Assembly (NCBI RefSeq): GCF_946190275.1
Contig: NZ_CAMHZQ010000003.1
Coordinates: 62,001-126,000, forward strand
Direction: 5' to 3'
Source of the DNA: Streptococcus mitis
GTDB taxonomy: Bacteria > Bacillota > Bacilli > Lactobacillales > Streptococcaceae
Length of the DNA: 64,000 nucleotides
Below are positions 9,512 to 21,148 of this stretch, one piece after another. The first letter of the stretch is position 1. Each line of letters begins with the position of its first letter. The position numbers were made by a program, and so were the translations under genes. The notes beneath the pieces were generated by a model. The model searched no databases and was not told the origin of the DNA. It saw only the letters and a list, made by a program, of their open reading frames with translations.

Positions 9512-11525
9512 AATCTAAATGTTCTTTCTTTTCCAAGTGAAGGGCAATCATGCGCCATTCTGGATCCTCTTGCCAGCCTTCAATAGAACTAATGTAGCTA
9601 GCAACCTTTCTGGCTTCTTCTAAAATCGGAAAATCTTCGATAATATCAGCCACTTGGAATTCTGGAAGGCCTGACTGTCTGGTTCCAAAAATCTCACCTG
9701 AACCACGCATTTTCAAATCTTCCTCCGCAAGGACAAATCCATTGGTCGTTTCTGTCATGATGCGCATGCGGTCTTTCCCAGAATCCGTCTTAGGATTGGC
9801 AACTAACACAGCATAGGACTGCTTGTCCCCCCGACCGACACGACCTCTGAGCTGGTGAAGTTGGCTAAGCCCGAAGCGATCGGCATCCATGATAATCATA
9901 ACAGTCGCATTAGGAACATTGACCCCAACCTCAATAACCGTTGTCGAAACCAGAATATCCGTTTTTCGCTCTTTGAAATCCTGCATTATCTGGTCTTTTT
10001 CGTCACTCTTCATCTTACCATGTAGAAGAGCCACTTCTGCCTTACCTGCAAAATGAGCCGTCAACTCTTCTGATAAGGCAATGGCATTTTTCAAATCCAG
10101 AGCTTCTGATTCTTCAATCAAGGGAGAGATGACATAGGCTTGAGAACCTTTTTGGATTTCCCCCTCTAACCAAGTCAAGACCTGAGGTAATTGCTCATGC
10201 TTGATCCAACGTGTCACAATGGGTTTCCGACCCGCAGGCATCTGGTCGATAATGGAAACATCCATATCTCCAAAGGCTGTGATGGCCAAGGTTCGTGGGA
10301 TGGGAGTCGCCGTCATCATGAGAACATCTGGGTTGTCCCCTTTTTCCCGTAAAATACGCCTTTGCCCCACACCAAAACGGTGCTGCTCATCGATGATAAT
10401 CAAACCAAGGCGAGCATAATCCACCCCATCCTGAATCAGAGCGTGGGTTCCGATAATCAAATCAGCTTCACCCTTGGCAATAGTCTCCAAGACTTCTCTC
10501 TTTTCTGTCGACTTCAAGGAACCTATCAAGAGAGCCAGTTTCAAGTCTGGAAAAAGGTTCTGTAAACTCTCAAAATGTTGCTCTGCTAGAATCTCTGTTG
10601 GCACCATGAGGGCTGCCTGGTAGCCAGCTGTCACTGTCGCAAACATGGCTAAGCCAGCAACCACAGTTTTTCCACTCCCCACATCCCCTTGTAGGAGACG
10701 ATTCATGTGGTAATCCGACTTCATGTCGGTCAAAATTTCCTGCAAACTCTTTTCCTGAGCTTGGGTCAGGGCAAAAGGCAGCCTTTCTTTGACTTCTGTC
10801 ACTTTTTCCTGAGACCAATCCAGAACCAGACCGCTTCCCTGAACTCTATTTTCAGACTTAAGCATCTGCAATTGCATTTGGAAGTAAAAGAGTTCCTCAA
10901 ACTTGATACGGCGAAGGGCCTGCTTGTATTCTGCCAGATTCTTAGGAAAATGCATAGCGCGAACGGCCTGACAACGGGACATGAGTTTGTATTTGTCCAG
11001 CAAAGACTGGGGAAGATTTTCCTCTATCAAGAGGTCCAGCCCCTGATCAAAGGCCGTTTTGATGACCTTGACCAGACTGGCCTGACTGATTCCCTGAGCC
11101 AGACGATAGACAGGTTGGAGGTCATCTTCCACCTGAGCTAGGACCTTCATCCCAGTCAGACTAGCCTTGGCGCGGTCCCATTTTCCAAAGACAGCAAGGG
11201 TTGCTCCCAACTCTATCTTGTCTGCTAGATAGGGTTGGTTAAAGAAATTCACCGCAAAAACAACTTCTCCCTGCTTAAGACTAAAGCGCAGGCGATTGCG
11301 CTTGAAACCATAATACTGAACACTGGCAGGAGTCACGACTTGACCAGATAGGACTGCCTTCTCCCCGTCCTCTAGTTCCAATACTTGCTTAGTTTTGAAA
11401 TCTTCATAACGGAAAGGAAAGTAGAGCAAGAGATCTTGCAAATTTTCAATTCCTAGTTTGGCGTATTTTTCTGCTGACTTTGGTCCCACACCAGGTAAGA
11501 CATGCAAGGATTGATGTAGATTCAT
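9510..11525 (-). CDS. recG: ATP-dependent DNA helicase RecG
   Basis: 671 residues. Branch-migrating helicase that regresses stalled replication forks and processes Holliday junctions. N-terminal helix-hairpin and OB 'wedge' region (about 1-150, with 'LPGVGPKSAEKYAKLGI'), Walker A 281-287 ('DVGSGKT'), DEQH box 379-382, motif VI region 'QLRGRVGRGDKQSY', and a C-terminal TRG region. ATG at 11525 has an SD (AGAAAGGAGTGG). Last gene of the secA-aroF-aroG-acpS-alr-recG run; the stop is supplied by the edge of a BOX element. Confidence 0.97.
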   Translation of the reverse strand: MNLHQSLHVLPGVGPKSAEKYAKLGIENLQDLLLYFPFRYEDFKTKQVLELEDGEKAVLSGQVVTPASVQYYGFKRNRLRFSLKQGEVVFAVNFFNQPYLADKIELGATLAVFGKWDRAKASLTGMKVLAQVEDDLQPVYRLAQGISQASLVKVIKTAFDQGLDLLIEENLPQSLLDKYKLMSRCQAVRAMHFPKNLAEYKQALRRIKFEELFYFQMQLQMLKSENRVQGSGLVLDWSQEKVTEVKERLPFALTQAQEKSLQEILTDMKSDYHMNRLLQGDVGSGKTVVAGLAMFATVTAGYQAALMVPTEILAEQHFESLQNLFPDLKLALLIGSLKSTEKREVLETIAKGEADLIIGTHALIQDGVDYARLGLIIIDEQHRFGVGQRRILREKGDNPDVLMMTATPIPRTLAITAFGDMDVSIIDQMPAGRKPIVTRWIKHEQLPQVLTWLEGEIQKGSQAYVISPLIEESEALDLKNAIALSEELTAHFAGKAEVALLHGKMKSDEKDQIMQDFKERKTDILVSTTVIEVGVNVPNATVMIIMDADRFGLSQLHQLRGRVGRGDKQSYAVLVANPKTDSGKDRMRIMTETTNGFVLAEEDLKMRGSGEIFGTRQSGLPEFQVADIIEDFPILEEARKVASYISSIEGWQEDPEWRMIALHLEKKEHLD

Positions 11526-11543
11526 GCTCCACTCCTTTCTTCT

Positions 11544-12647
11544 TTAATAATATTCTCTCGAAATGCGATCGCTGAGGAGACAAACCACTTCATAGTTAAT
11601 AGTTCCACGGTAGGTCGCTACCTGAGTAGCTGTGATCTCCTTGCCCCCATTAGAACCAATGAGGGTGACTTTTGTTCCTAAGGGATAAGTCTTAGGCAGA
11701 CGAATGGTGATTTGGTCCATAGAAACCCGCCCAACGATTGGGCAAGCTTGGCCATCTACCAAGACAGAAAAATTCTGCATGTCTCGTGTCCATCCATCCG
11801 CATAGCCGATTGGAACAGTCGCGATGACTTGCTCGCTATCTGCCTGATAGGTCGCTCCATAGCCCATGCAAGCTCCAGCTGAAACTGTCTTGACATGGAC
11901 CAGAGCAGATTCCAAGGTCAAGGATGGTTTCAAGTCATAGGGCAAGTCCAAGACCTCTCCGCTAGGGTTAAGACCATACATAGCATCTCCCATACGAACC
12001 GCATTGAAAATAGTCTCTGCATGCCAAAGGGTCGTTGCAGAATTGCTAGCATGAACCAAGTCTGGAAGACCTTTCATACTAGCTAAAATAGTTTTAAACC
12101 GTTCTAACTGGGCATTAAAGTAGTCATCTGATTCCTCGTCTGCAGTAGCAAAGTGGGTAAAAATCCCTTCAACACAAGCACCGTGTTGTTGGAGCAAGTC
12201 TTGAGCCTGCTCAGCTTCACTAGCCTCTATAAAACCAATACGTCCCATCCCTGAGTCAATCTTAAGGTGGACTGTCAATCCAGTTAGGTCAGCTTCCTTA
12301 TCTAAGAGTGCTTGAATCCACTCCAGTCCAGCCACAGTCAAGGTGATGTCGTATTCTTTAGCAAGAGAAACAGCTTCGATTTCAGAAACTCCTAAAATGA
12401 GGATTCGCTTGCTGAGTCCAGCTTGTCTGAGTTCAATGGCTTCATCAATATTCGAAACGCAAAAGCCATCAACATCATCTTGAATAGCCGTCGAAACTGC
12501 AATAGCCCCATGCCCATAGGCATTAGCCTTGACTACTGCAAATTTGAGCGTCCCTTCAGGGATATGAGCCCCCATTTGTTGAATATTTTGTCGAATAGCT
12601 CCCAGATGAATCAGAGCCTTGGTTGGTCTATGCGGACTAGCTTTCAT
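11544..12647 (-). CDS. alr: Alanine racemase
   Basis: 367 residues. PLP enzyme that makes D-alanine for peptidoglycan; cytoplasmic. PLP lysine K40 in '[13 protein letters not shown]', catalytic tyrosine Y263 in 'CMGYGATYQ'. ATG at 12647 chosen over an upstream GTG because GGAGG lies 6 bases before it and the product starts '[18 protein letters not shown]'. It overlaps the acpS end by 11 bases, indicating translational coupling; recG follows after 18 bases. Confidence 0.97.
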   Translation of the reverse strand: MKASPHRPTKALIHLGAIRQNIQQMGAHIPEGTLKFAVVKANAYGHGAIAVSTAIQDDVDGFCVSNIDEAIELRQAGLSKRILILGVSEIEAVSLAKEYDITLTVAGLEWIQALLDKEADLTGLTVHLKIDSGMGRIGFIEASEAEQAQDLLQQHGACVEGIFTHFATADEESDDYFNAQLERFKTILASMKGLPDLVHASNSATTLWHAETIFNAVRMGDAMYGLNPSGEVLDLPYDLKPSLTLESALVHVKTVSAGACMGYGATYQADSEQVIATVPIGYADGWTRDMQNFSVLVDGQACPIVGRVSMDQITIRLPKTYPLGTKVTLIGSNGGKEITATQVATYRGTINYEVVCLLSDRISREYY

Positions 12648-12999
12648 GATTTTCCTCCAAAATGACACTGGCTGTCACAAACTGATCTGTATGGCTGATA
12701 GACAGCCAAATCTTTCCTGAAAATGGTGCCTGACTAAAATAAGGCGCCCCGCGTTCATTGTTCAAGACTTCCAAATCTTGAAAACCGAGCTTGCCAATAC
12801 CAGTTCCCATGGCCTTGGAAAAGGCCTCCTTAGCCGACCAGCGACCAGCCAAATATTCGATTTGTCTGCGCCCTTTTAGACTGGTGAAGCGCTCCATTTC
12901 CTTAACGGTCAGCACGCGCTTGGCAAATCCTTCATGTCGTGTAACTGCGCTTTTTATAGAAGCCAATTCTTCAATGTCAATTCCGTGTCCAACTATCAT
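12637..12999 (-). CDS. acpS: Holo-[acyl-carrier-protein] synthase
   Basis: 120 residues. Transfers 4'-phosphopantetheine from CoA to ACP. 'GHGIDIEEL' (Mg-binding Asp) and '[15 protein letters not shown]' are the family motifs. Start placed at ATG 12999 ('[10 protein letters not shown]') by homology; ATG 13005 two codons upstream is possible. SD weak, fitting coupling to aroG, which ends at 13045. Confidence 0.95.
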   Translation of the reverse strand: MIVGHGIDIEELASIKSAVTRHEGFAKRVLTVKEMERFTSLKGRRQIEYLAGRWSAKEAFSKAMGTGIGKLGFQDLEVLNNERGAPYFSQAPFSGKIWLSISHTDQFVTASVILEENHES

Positions 13000-13044
13000 T
13001 CTCATCAAAAGGAGTTGAGATTCCCCCAACTCCATCCTTTTCAC

Positions 13045-14076
13045 TTATTTTGTCAAGGTAGCATAAATCTCTTCTACCAAGGCCTCTGTATTTTCCCAAC
13101 CCAAGCAAGGATCTGTAATAGAGCAACCAAAGACCTCTGGTTGATTTTGACGACCATCTGCTAGGTAAGATTCAATCATAAAGCCTCGAACTGTCTTTTT
13201 GATTTTCTCGTTCCAATCACGATTTTGCAAGGTCTGGCGAACAATCCGAATTTGCTCCATATATTGCTTTCCTGAGTTATCATGGTTGGTATCAATGAGG
13301 ATAAAGGGATTTTCAAGTCCCATGGCTTCATAGCGCTCAATGGCATTTAGCAAAGTTTCATAGTAAAAGTTAGGCTCATTTTTCCCATATTCATTAACTG
13401 CTCCACGAAGGATGACGTGGGCCAAGGGATTTCCTGAAGTCTCCACTTCTTGACCATGGAAGAGGAAGGTTTGTTTGTTCTGAGCGGCATAGATACCGTT
13501 AAACATGACTCCAAGATTTCCTGAGGTTGGATTTTTCATCCCCACTGGTGCATCAATCCCTGAGGCTACAAAGCGGTGCTCTTGGTCTTCCACAGAACGA
13601 GCTCCTACAGCATGGTAGCTGACCAAGTCATCCACCAAGACCAGATTTGACGGATAAAGCATCTCATCTGCCGTTGTCAAACCAGTCTCTGTAATCACGC
13701 GGTAGTGCAACTGGCGCACAGCCTGCAAGCCGTTAATCAAACTTGGAGCCTTAGAGGTATCTGGCTGATGTACCAAGCCTTTATAGCCGTCTCCGTTTGT
13801 ACGAGGTTTAGCTGTATAAACACGCATAACCATGAAAATCTTGTCCGCTACCTTCTTTTGCAAGGCGGATAAACGGCGGGCATATTCCAAGACAGCCTCT
13901 TCATTATCAGAAGAGCAAGGACCAATCACCAAAAGGATCCGGTCATCTTCTCCTGAAATGATGTCTGCCAATTCTCTATCACGGCGCTCCTTTAGTCGCA
14001 AGGCTTCCGCAGACAATTGGGTTTCTGCCTTGATTGCTTCAATATCGATTTCTTGACCTTTTTCAATAAATGCCAT
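13045..14076 (-). CDS. aroG: 3-deoxy-7-phosphoheptulonate (DAHP) synthase, copy 2
   Basis: 343 residues. Condenses PEP and erythrose-4-phosphate, the first step of the shikimate pathway. Class I AroFGH type: 'VIGPCSSDNEEAVLEYARRL', 'KPRTNGDGYKG', 'GARSVEDQEHR', 'DTNHDNSGKQ'. Same length as the adjacent copy and closely similar; it starts 1 base after that gene ends. Which of the two is called aroF or aroG is a naming choice; they may differ in feedback inhibitor. Confidence 0.95.
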   Translation of the reverse strand: MAFIEKGQEIDIEAIKAETQLSAEALRLKERRDRELADIISGEDDRILLVIGPCSSDNEEAVLEYARRLSALQKKVADKIFMVMRVYTAKPRTNGDGYKGLVHQPDTSKAPSLINGLQAVRQLHYRVITETGLTTADEMLYPSNLVLVDDLVSYHAVGARSVEDQEHRFVASGIDAPVGMKNPTSGNLGVMFNGIYAAQNKQTFLFHGQEVETSGNPLAHVILRGAVNEYGKNEPNFYYETLLNAIERYEAMGLENPFILIDTNHDNSGKQYMEQIRIVRQTLQNRDWNEKIKKTVRGFMIESYLADGRQNQPEVFGCSITDPCLGWENTEALVEEIYATLTK

Positions 14077-14077
14077 C

Positions 14078-15109
14078 TTATTCTCCTAGCGTTTGGTAGA
14101 TTTCTCTGACAAGGGCTTCCGTATTTTCCCAGCCAAGGCAAGGGTCTGTGATAGACTTGCCAAATACTTCCGGTTCGTTTTGACGGCCGTCTTCTAGATA
14201 AGACTCAATCATAAAGCCACGAACGTACTGCTTGATTTTTTCATTCCAATCACGATTAATTAAGGTCTGGCGGACAATTCGAATTTGGTCCATATGTTGC
14301 TTACCAGAATTGTCATGATTGGTATCGACGATGATAAAAGGATTTTCCAAGCCCATTTTCTCATACTGGGCAATGGTATCCATCAAATTATCATAGTAGT
14401 AGTTAGGAATATTCTTACCATACTCATTGATTGCTCCACGAAGAATGGCGTGCGAAAGCGGGTTCCCAGTTGTTTCCACTTCTTTTCCTAGGAAAAGGAA
14501 ACTCTGTTTGTTTTGAGCAGCATAAATCCCATTAAACATGACATTGAGATTTCCAGAGGTTGGATTTTTAAAACCAGTCGCGAAATCTGCCCCGCTTGCC
14601 ACAAAGCGGTGTTGCTGGTCTTCAACCGAACGAGCACCAACCGCCATGTAAGAAATCAAATCATCCACAAGCGGAAGATTTTCAGGATAAAGCATTTCAT
14701 CAGCTGTTGTCATGCCTGTTTCTGTGATAACACGATAGTGAAGATGGCGAACAGCTTTGATTCCGTTGATAAGACTAGGCGCTTCTGTCGCATTAGGTTG
14801 GTGAATCAAGCCCTTGTAACCATCTCCGTTAGTACGAGGTTTGGCTGTATAAACACGCATGACCATAAAGATACGGTCTGCCACTTCTTCTTGCAAAGCT
14901 GCCAAACGCTTAGCGTACTCAAGGACAGCTTCTTCATTATCAGATGAGCATGGCCCGATTACCAAGAGAATCCGTTGGTCTTCTCCACGTATAATGGCTT
15001 CTAGTTCTTGATCACGCTGAGATTTTCTCTCCAAAGCTTGGCCTTCTAATTTTGATAAGGCACGAACTTCTTCAATATTAATTTTAGGACTTTTTGCTGT
15101 AAATACCAT
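14078..15109 (-). CDS. aroF: 3-deoxy-7-phosphoheptulonate (DAHP) synthase, copy 1
   Basis: 343 residues, paralogue of the next gene downstream, with the same motifs ('KPRTNGDGYKG', 'GARSVEDQQHR', 'DTNHDNSGKQ'). Start ATG 15109 has 'aaggagatgagtt' upstream. The two copies differ most in the first 30 residues ('MVFTAKSPKINIEEVRALSK' here), where type I enzymes of this family sense aromatic amino acids, so differential feedback is plausible. It lies 80 bp after secA with a hairpin between. Confidence 0.95.
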   Translation of the reverse strand: MVFTAKSPKINIEEVRALSKLEGQALERKSQRDQELEAIIRGEDQRILLVIGPCSSDNEEAVLEYAKRLAALQEEVADRIFMVMRVYTAKPRTNGDGYKGLIHQPNATEAPSLINGIKAVRHLHYRVITETGMTTADEMLYPENLPLVDDLISYMAVGARSVEDQQHRFVASGADFATGFKNPTSGNLNVMFNGIYAAQNKQSFLFLGKEVETTGNPLSHAILRGAINEYGKNIPNYYYDNLMDTIAQYEKMGLENPFIIVDTNHDNSGKQHMDQIRIVRQTLINRDWNEKIKQYVRGFMIESYLEDGRQNEPEVFGKSITDPCLGWENTEALVREIYQTLGE

Positions 15110-15132
15110 AACTCATCTCCTTATAAATCAAA

Positions 15133-15171
15133 CGGATACCAAGTAAAAATTTACTTTTCACAAGGTATCCG
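15133..15171 (-). terminator. Hairpin between secA and aroF
   Basis: CGGATACC pairs with GGTATCCG, with a second inner stem from AAGTAAA/TTTACTT. On the minus strand it is followed by only a loose T-rich run (GTTTGATTT), so it may attenuate rather than fully stop transcription from secA into the aro genes. Confidence 0.5.
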
Positions 15172-15189
15172 CCTCTAAACTATCTCATT

Positions 15190-17703
<2,514 letters not shown>

Positions 17704-17801
17704 GTTTTTCCTTACTTTAAATTCCGAATATTTTAGAATGTTCTTTTAATTTTAGCACAATTACTGATTATTTTCAAGGAAGAATCCCCATTTTGAAAAG
17801 G

Positions 17802-17832
17802 AAAAAGAGGCTAGTTTCCAAGCTAACCTCTC
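17802..17832 (-). terminator. Terminator after the 96-residue membrane protein gene
   Basis: On the minus strand GAGGTTAGCTTGG-AAACTAGCCTC, then TTTTTCCTTTTC. Separates the small gene from secA. Confidence 0.7.
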
Positions 17833-17848
17833 TGACTTTTATGATGAT

Positions 17849-18139
17849 TTAATTGCCAACAAAAATCGGCAAAATCGCAAATAGGATAAATAGATTTATC
17901 CAAAGAGAAAAACAGCAGATCAATCCAAAAACAAAGAGACTGACTTTCTTGGACAGCAAGGCCATCAAAATAGACAGAATACCAAAAACTAGTAAAACTT
18001 TCTGCATGATTAAGAGATTGATAGATATTCCCAGAACTGGTTTATCCCAAGGAACAAAGAAGAAAGCCAGCCAGATCAACAGAACTAAACCAATATAGAC
18101 CTTAGAATAGCGTGTAATAAATGATTTTAGATGTTCCAT
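17849..18139 (-). CDS. Small membrane protein, 96 residues, unknown function
   Basis: Start ATG 18139 chosen for the perfect SD GGAGG 6 bases upstream ('ggaggtggctt'). Hydrophobic segments at about 14-31, 40-56, 58-74 and 77-92 fill nearly the whole protein, suggesting three or four membrane helices. No motif recognised. Monocistronic: BOX element upstream, terminator downstream. Confidence 0.7.
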   Translation of the reverse strand: MEHLKSFITRYSKVYIGLVLLIWLAFFFVPWDKPVLGISINLLIMQKVLLVFGILSILMALLSKKVSLFVFGLICCFSLWINLFILFAILPIFVGN

Positions 18140-18171
18140 AAGCCACCTCCTACAAATAGAAAGTAATATAA

Positions 18172-18275
18172 TAATCAATGAAAATCAAAGAGCAAACTAG
18201 GAAACTAGCCGCAGGCTGTACTTGAGTACGGCAAGGCGACGTTGACGTGGTTTGAAGAGATTTTCGAAGAGTATA
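18172..18275. repeat. BOX element 4
   Basis: 'aatcaatgaaaatcaaagag' to 'gagattttcgaagagtat', no boxB. It ends 2 bases before the stop of the next membrane protein gene (18278). Confidence 0.85.
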
Positions 18276-18277
18276 AA

Positions 18278-18625
18278 TCAATGCCTTCCACCGTTAGACT
18301 CCCCTAGTTCTCGTCTCAAGCGAAACATGTTTTTGAAAAAGATATAGGTTAACCAGTCACTGCCTAGAGATAAGACTATCAGAAGCAACCAAACACCCCA
18401 ATCACTAGCATCTGATACATAATCTAGAACAAAAGTGAAAAATAAGAATGAAAAAATTGTCATATCCATGCTAAACAGAGCTAAAAGAGAAATATAAATC
18501 CAGTAAAAATAGTAGAAGATGGGGAAAATTTTACTGTTTCTGTCAGCATTGTCTATCCAATAGAAAAAATATAAACAAGGAAATAAGAGTATCAAATGAA
18601 ACCAATTAAACGACAGTTTCATCAT
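18278..18625 (-). CDS. Small membrane protein, paralogue A
   Basis: 115 residues from ATG 18625 (SD GAGGAGG 5 bases before). Closely similar to the next gene upstream: shared 'FPIFYYFYWIYI', 'WLTYIFFKNMFRLRRELG' and the basic glycine-rich end 'SNGGRH'. Three or four membrane helices. Function unknown; clearly a tandem duplication with 18691-19026. Confidence 0.75.
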   Translation of the reverse strand: MMKLSFNWFHLILLFPCLYFFYWIDNADRNSKIFPIFYYFYWIYISLLALFSMDMTIFSFLFFTFVLDYVSDASDWGVWLLLIVLSLGSDWLTYIFFKNMFRLRRELGESNGGRH

Positions 18626-18690
18626 CGACACCTCCTCTTTAAAATTGTTTTCTTTAGTTTCGTTCTATTAAATGTTATTACCAATATAAA

Positions 18691-19026
18691 TCAATGCTTG
18701 CCGCCTTTAGACTTCCCTAGCTCCCGTCTCAAGCGAAGCATTTTTTTGAAAAAGATATAGGTTAACCAAGAACTGGAAAAAGCAATAAGTAGTAATAATA
18801 GCCAAATGCCCCAAGACTTGATGTCTGCCACATTTCTCAAGACGATATTGAAAAACAGAACTGAAATAACTGTCCAAGCAAGGCTAAAAAGAGCATAGAG
18901 GGTGATGTAAATCCAGTAAAAATAGTAAAAAATCGGGAAAAATTTACTATCTCTATTAGCCTTTTCAATCCAGCTGAAAAAGTAAAACCAGGGTAATAAG
19001 ATTAACAATTTAAACAAATGTTTCAT
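18691..19026 (-). CDS. Small membrane protein, paralogue B
   Basis: 111 residues from ATG 19026 (GGGGG six bases upstream). Shares 'FPIFYYFYWIYI' and 'SWLTYIFFKKMLRLRRELGK' with paralogue A; ends 'SKGGKH'. Membrane segments at about 5-17, 31-50, 52-70 and 78-96. No recognised domain. Confidence 0.75.
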   Translation of the reverse strand: MKHLFKLLILLPWFYFFSWIEKANRDSKFFPIFYYFYWIYITLYALFSLAWTVISVLFFNIVLRNVADIKSWGIWLLLLLIAFSSSWLTYIFFKKMLRLRRELGKSKGGKH

Positions 19027-19072
19027 CACCAGCCCCCTCTTTTTGATAGCGTTTTCTTTACCTTCATTCTAT

Positions 19073-19100
19073 CAAAAAAATCTGGAAATGTCATTCCAGA
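19073..19100 (-). terminator. Terminator after der
   Basis: On the minus strand TCTGGAA-TGACA-TTTCCAGA, followed by six T. Confidence 0.75.
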
Positions 19101-19110
19101 TTCTACTTTT

Positions 19111-20421
19111 TTATTTACGTTTTCTTGCGATGAGATGGATTGGTGTTCCCTCAAAAACAAAGGCCTTGCGGATTTGATTTTCCAAGAAGCGCAGGTAAGA
19201 AAAGTGCATAAGCTCTTCTTCGTTGACAAAGATAACAAAGGTTGGTGGTTTGGTTGCCACTTGGGTCGCATAGAAAATCTTAAGACGTTTTCCTTTGTCT
19301 GTCGGTGTTGGGTTGATGGCAATGGCATCCATGATGACATCGTTCAAGACAGCTGATGGAATACGTGTGTTTTGACTTTCACTGATTTGTTTGATCATCT
19401 CAGGAAGTTTGTGGAGACGTTGCTTGGTCAAAGCTGATACAAAGATAATCGGTGCGTAAGGCAGGTATTGGAACTGCTCACGGATATCTTCTTCCCAGTT
19501 TTTCATAGTGTGGTTGTCTTTTTCAAGTGTATCCCACTTGTTGACCACGATAATCATCCCTTTACCAGCTTCATGGGCAAATCCTGCGATACGCTTGTCG
19601 TATTCACGAATACCCTCTTCCGCATTGATGACCATCAAGACCACATCTGAACGATCAATAGCTCGCATAGCGCGCATGACAGAGTATTTCTCGGTATTTT
19701 CATAAACTTTACCAGACTTACGCATACCAGCCGTATCAATCATGGTAAACTCTTGACCATCTGTATCTGTAAAGTGGGTATCAATAGCGTCACGCGTTGT
19801 TCCAGCAACTGGACTGGCAATGACACGGTCTTCTCCCAAAATAGCGTTAATCAAGCTTGATTTTCCGACATTAGGACGACCAATCAGGCTAAACTTAATG
19901 ACATCTGGGTTTTCTTCTTCATATTCATTTGGAAGATTTTCTACAATAGCGTCTAGCACATCCCCTGTACCGATACCATGGACAGATGAGATAGGCAGCG
20001 GTTCACCCAAACCGAGAGCATAGAAATCATAGATATCATTTCGCATCTCAGGGTTGTCCACCTTGTTAACCGCGAGGATAACTGGTTTGTGGGTCTTATA
20101 AAGTTTACGGGCTACGTATTCGTCTGCATCGGTAATCCCTTCCTTACCAGACACGACAAAGACGATAACATCTGCTTCTTCCATGGCAATTTCTGCCTGG
20201 TGCTTGATTTGTTCCATGAAAGGAGCATCGACATCATCGATCCCTCCTGTATCAATCATGCTAAAGGAACGATTGAGCCACTCACCCGTTGCATAGATAC
20301 GGTCACGTGTCACTCCTTCGACATCTTCTACAATGGAGATTCGCTCACCAGCGATCCGATTAAATAGGGTTGATTTCCCAACATTGGGACGTCCTACAAT
20401 GGCAATAGTTGGTAGGGCCAT
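19111..20421 (-). CDS. der: Ribosome biogenesis GTPase Der (EngA)
   Basis: 436 residues. Tandem-GTPase needed for 50S assembly. G1 motifs 'GRPNVGKS' occur twice (residue 9 and about 182), each followed by 'DTGG'/'DTAG' G3 and 'NKVD'/'NKWD' G4 motifs. A C-terminal KH-like domain ends 'IHLIARKRK'. Full length; ATG 20421. Confidence 0.98.
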
Positions 20422-20434
20422 AATTTCTCACTTT

Positions 20435-20569
20435 CTACAATAACTTCTTCTGTTCAAGATTTTTTCTAGTTGAGCTTGGTTCAGCTTGACCAAACTGTTC
20501 TGCTAGGCGCTGACTCCAGCTTGTGGTTGCACGCGCTCCAGCATAGTCCGCCTGTACACGGTCATAAGC
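20435..20569 (-). pseudogene. Detached C-terminal tail of the nitroreductase
   Basis: After the TAA at 20570-20572 the same frame stays open for 44 codons ('AYDRVQADYAGARATTSWSQ' and on to '...QKKLL') and ends at TAG 20435. The coding character and lack of frameshift show this was the end of the upstream gene until a single C to T change (CAA to TAA). Confidence 0.75.
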
Positions 20570-21148
20570 TTAGATTGCCTCAGTTGACTGTTCTTGGTAT
20601 TCTTCCTCAAACACCACTTGATTCAATGGCAAGCGAGGTTTGACTTCATGTTCTTCATTTGGTATTCCTAGTGCCATCCCAAAGACAGGATAGGTGTAGT
20701 CAGGCAGGTTAAAGAGCTCTGCCACCTCTTCTGACTTGTAACGCACCAAGCCAATAATGACACCACCATAGCCCAAGCTTTCAGCTGCCAGCAGGGCATT
20801 TTGACCAGCAAGAGCCGCATCGACCGAACTAATCAAGAGACTTTCTACACCTTGAGGTTGGAAGTTATCCGTATGGAGTCGTGCTCCCTTTTCTGCACGG
20901 TTCAAATCTCCGACAAAGAGAAGGAAAACAGCAGACTGGCGAATAGCTTCTTGAGGCACCAATTCATACAAGGCATCTTTCTTTTCTTGACTGCGGACTA
21001 CAATCACAGAGTAAGATTGGAAATTCTTCCAAGACGAGGCCATTTGGGCCGCTGTCAGGATTTCAGTCAAGTCTTCCTGAGGAAGGGCTTGCTCCTTAAA
21101 TCTTCGAACAGACTTATGAGCTTTCATCAGTTTAATCGTTTCTGTCAT
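20570..21148 (-). CDS. Nitroreductase family FMN protein, truncated by a stop codon
   Basis: 192 residues now; 237 before the TAA. NfrA-like NAD(P)H flavin oxidoreductase, FMN-binding. 'HKSVRRFKEQALPQEDLTEI' (FMN phosphate contact), 'AAQMASSWKNFQSYSVIVV', 'AAESLGYGGVIIGLVR'. The missing end ('SWSQRLAEQFG') usually wraps over the dimer partner, so activity may be reduced. The start overlaps the dnaI stop by 4 bases (ATGA), so it is cotranslated with dnaB-dnaI. Confidence 0.85.
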   Translation of the reverse strand: MTETIKLMKAHKSVRRFKEQALPQEDLTEILTAAQMASSWKNFQSYSVIVVRSQEKKDALYELVPQEAIRQSAVFLLFVGDLNRAEKGARLHTDNFQPQGVESLLISSVDAALAGQNALLAAESLGYGGVIIGLVRYKSEEVAELFNLPDYTYPVFGMALGIPNEEHEVKPRLPLNQVVFEEEYQEQSTEAI

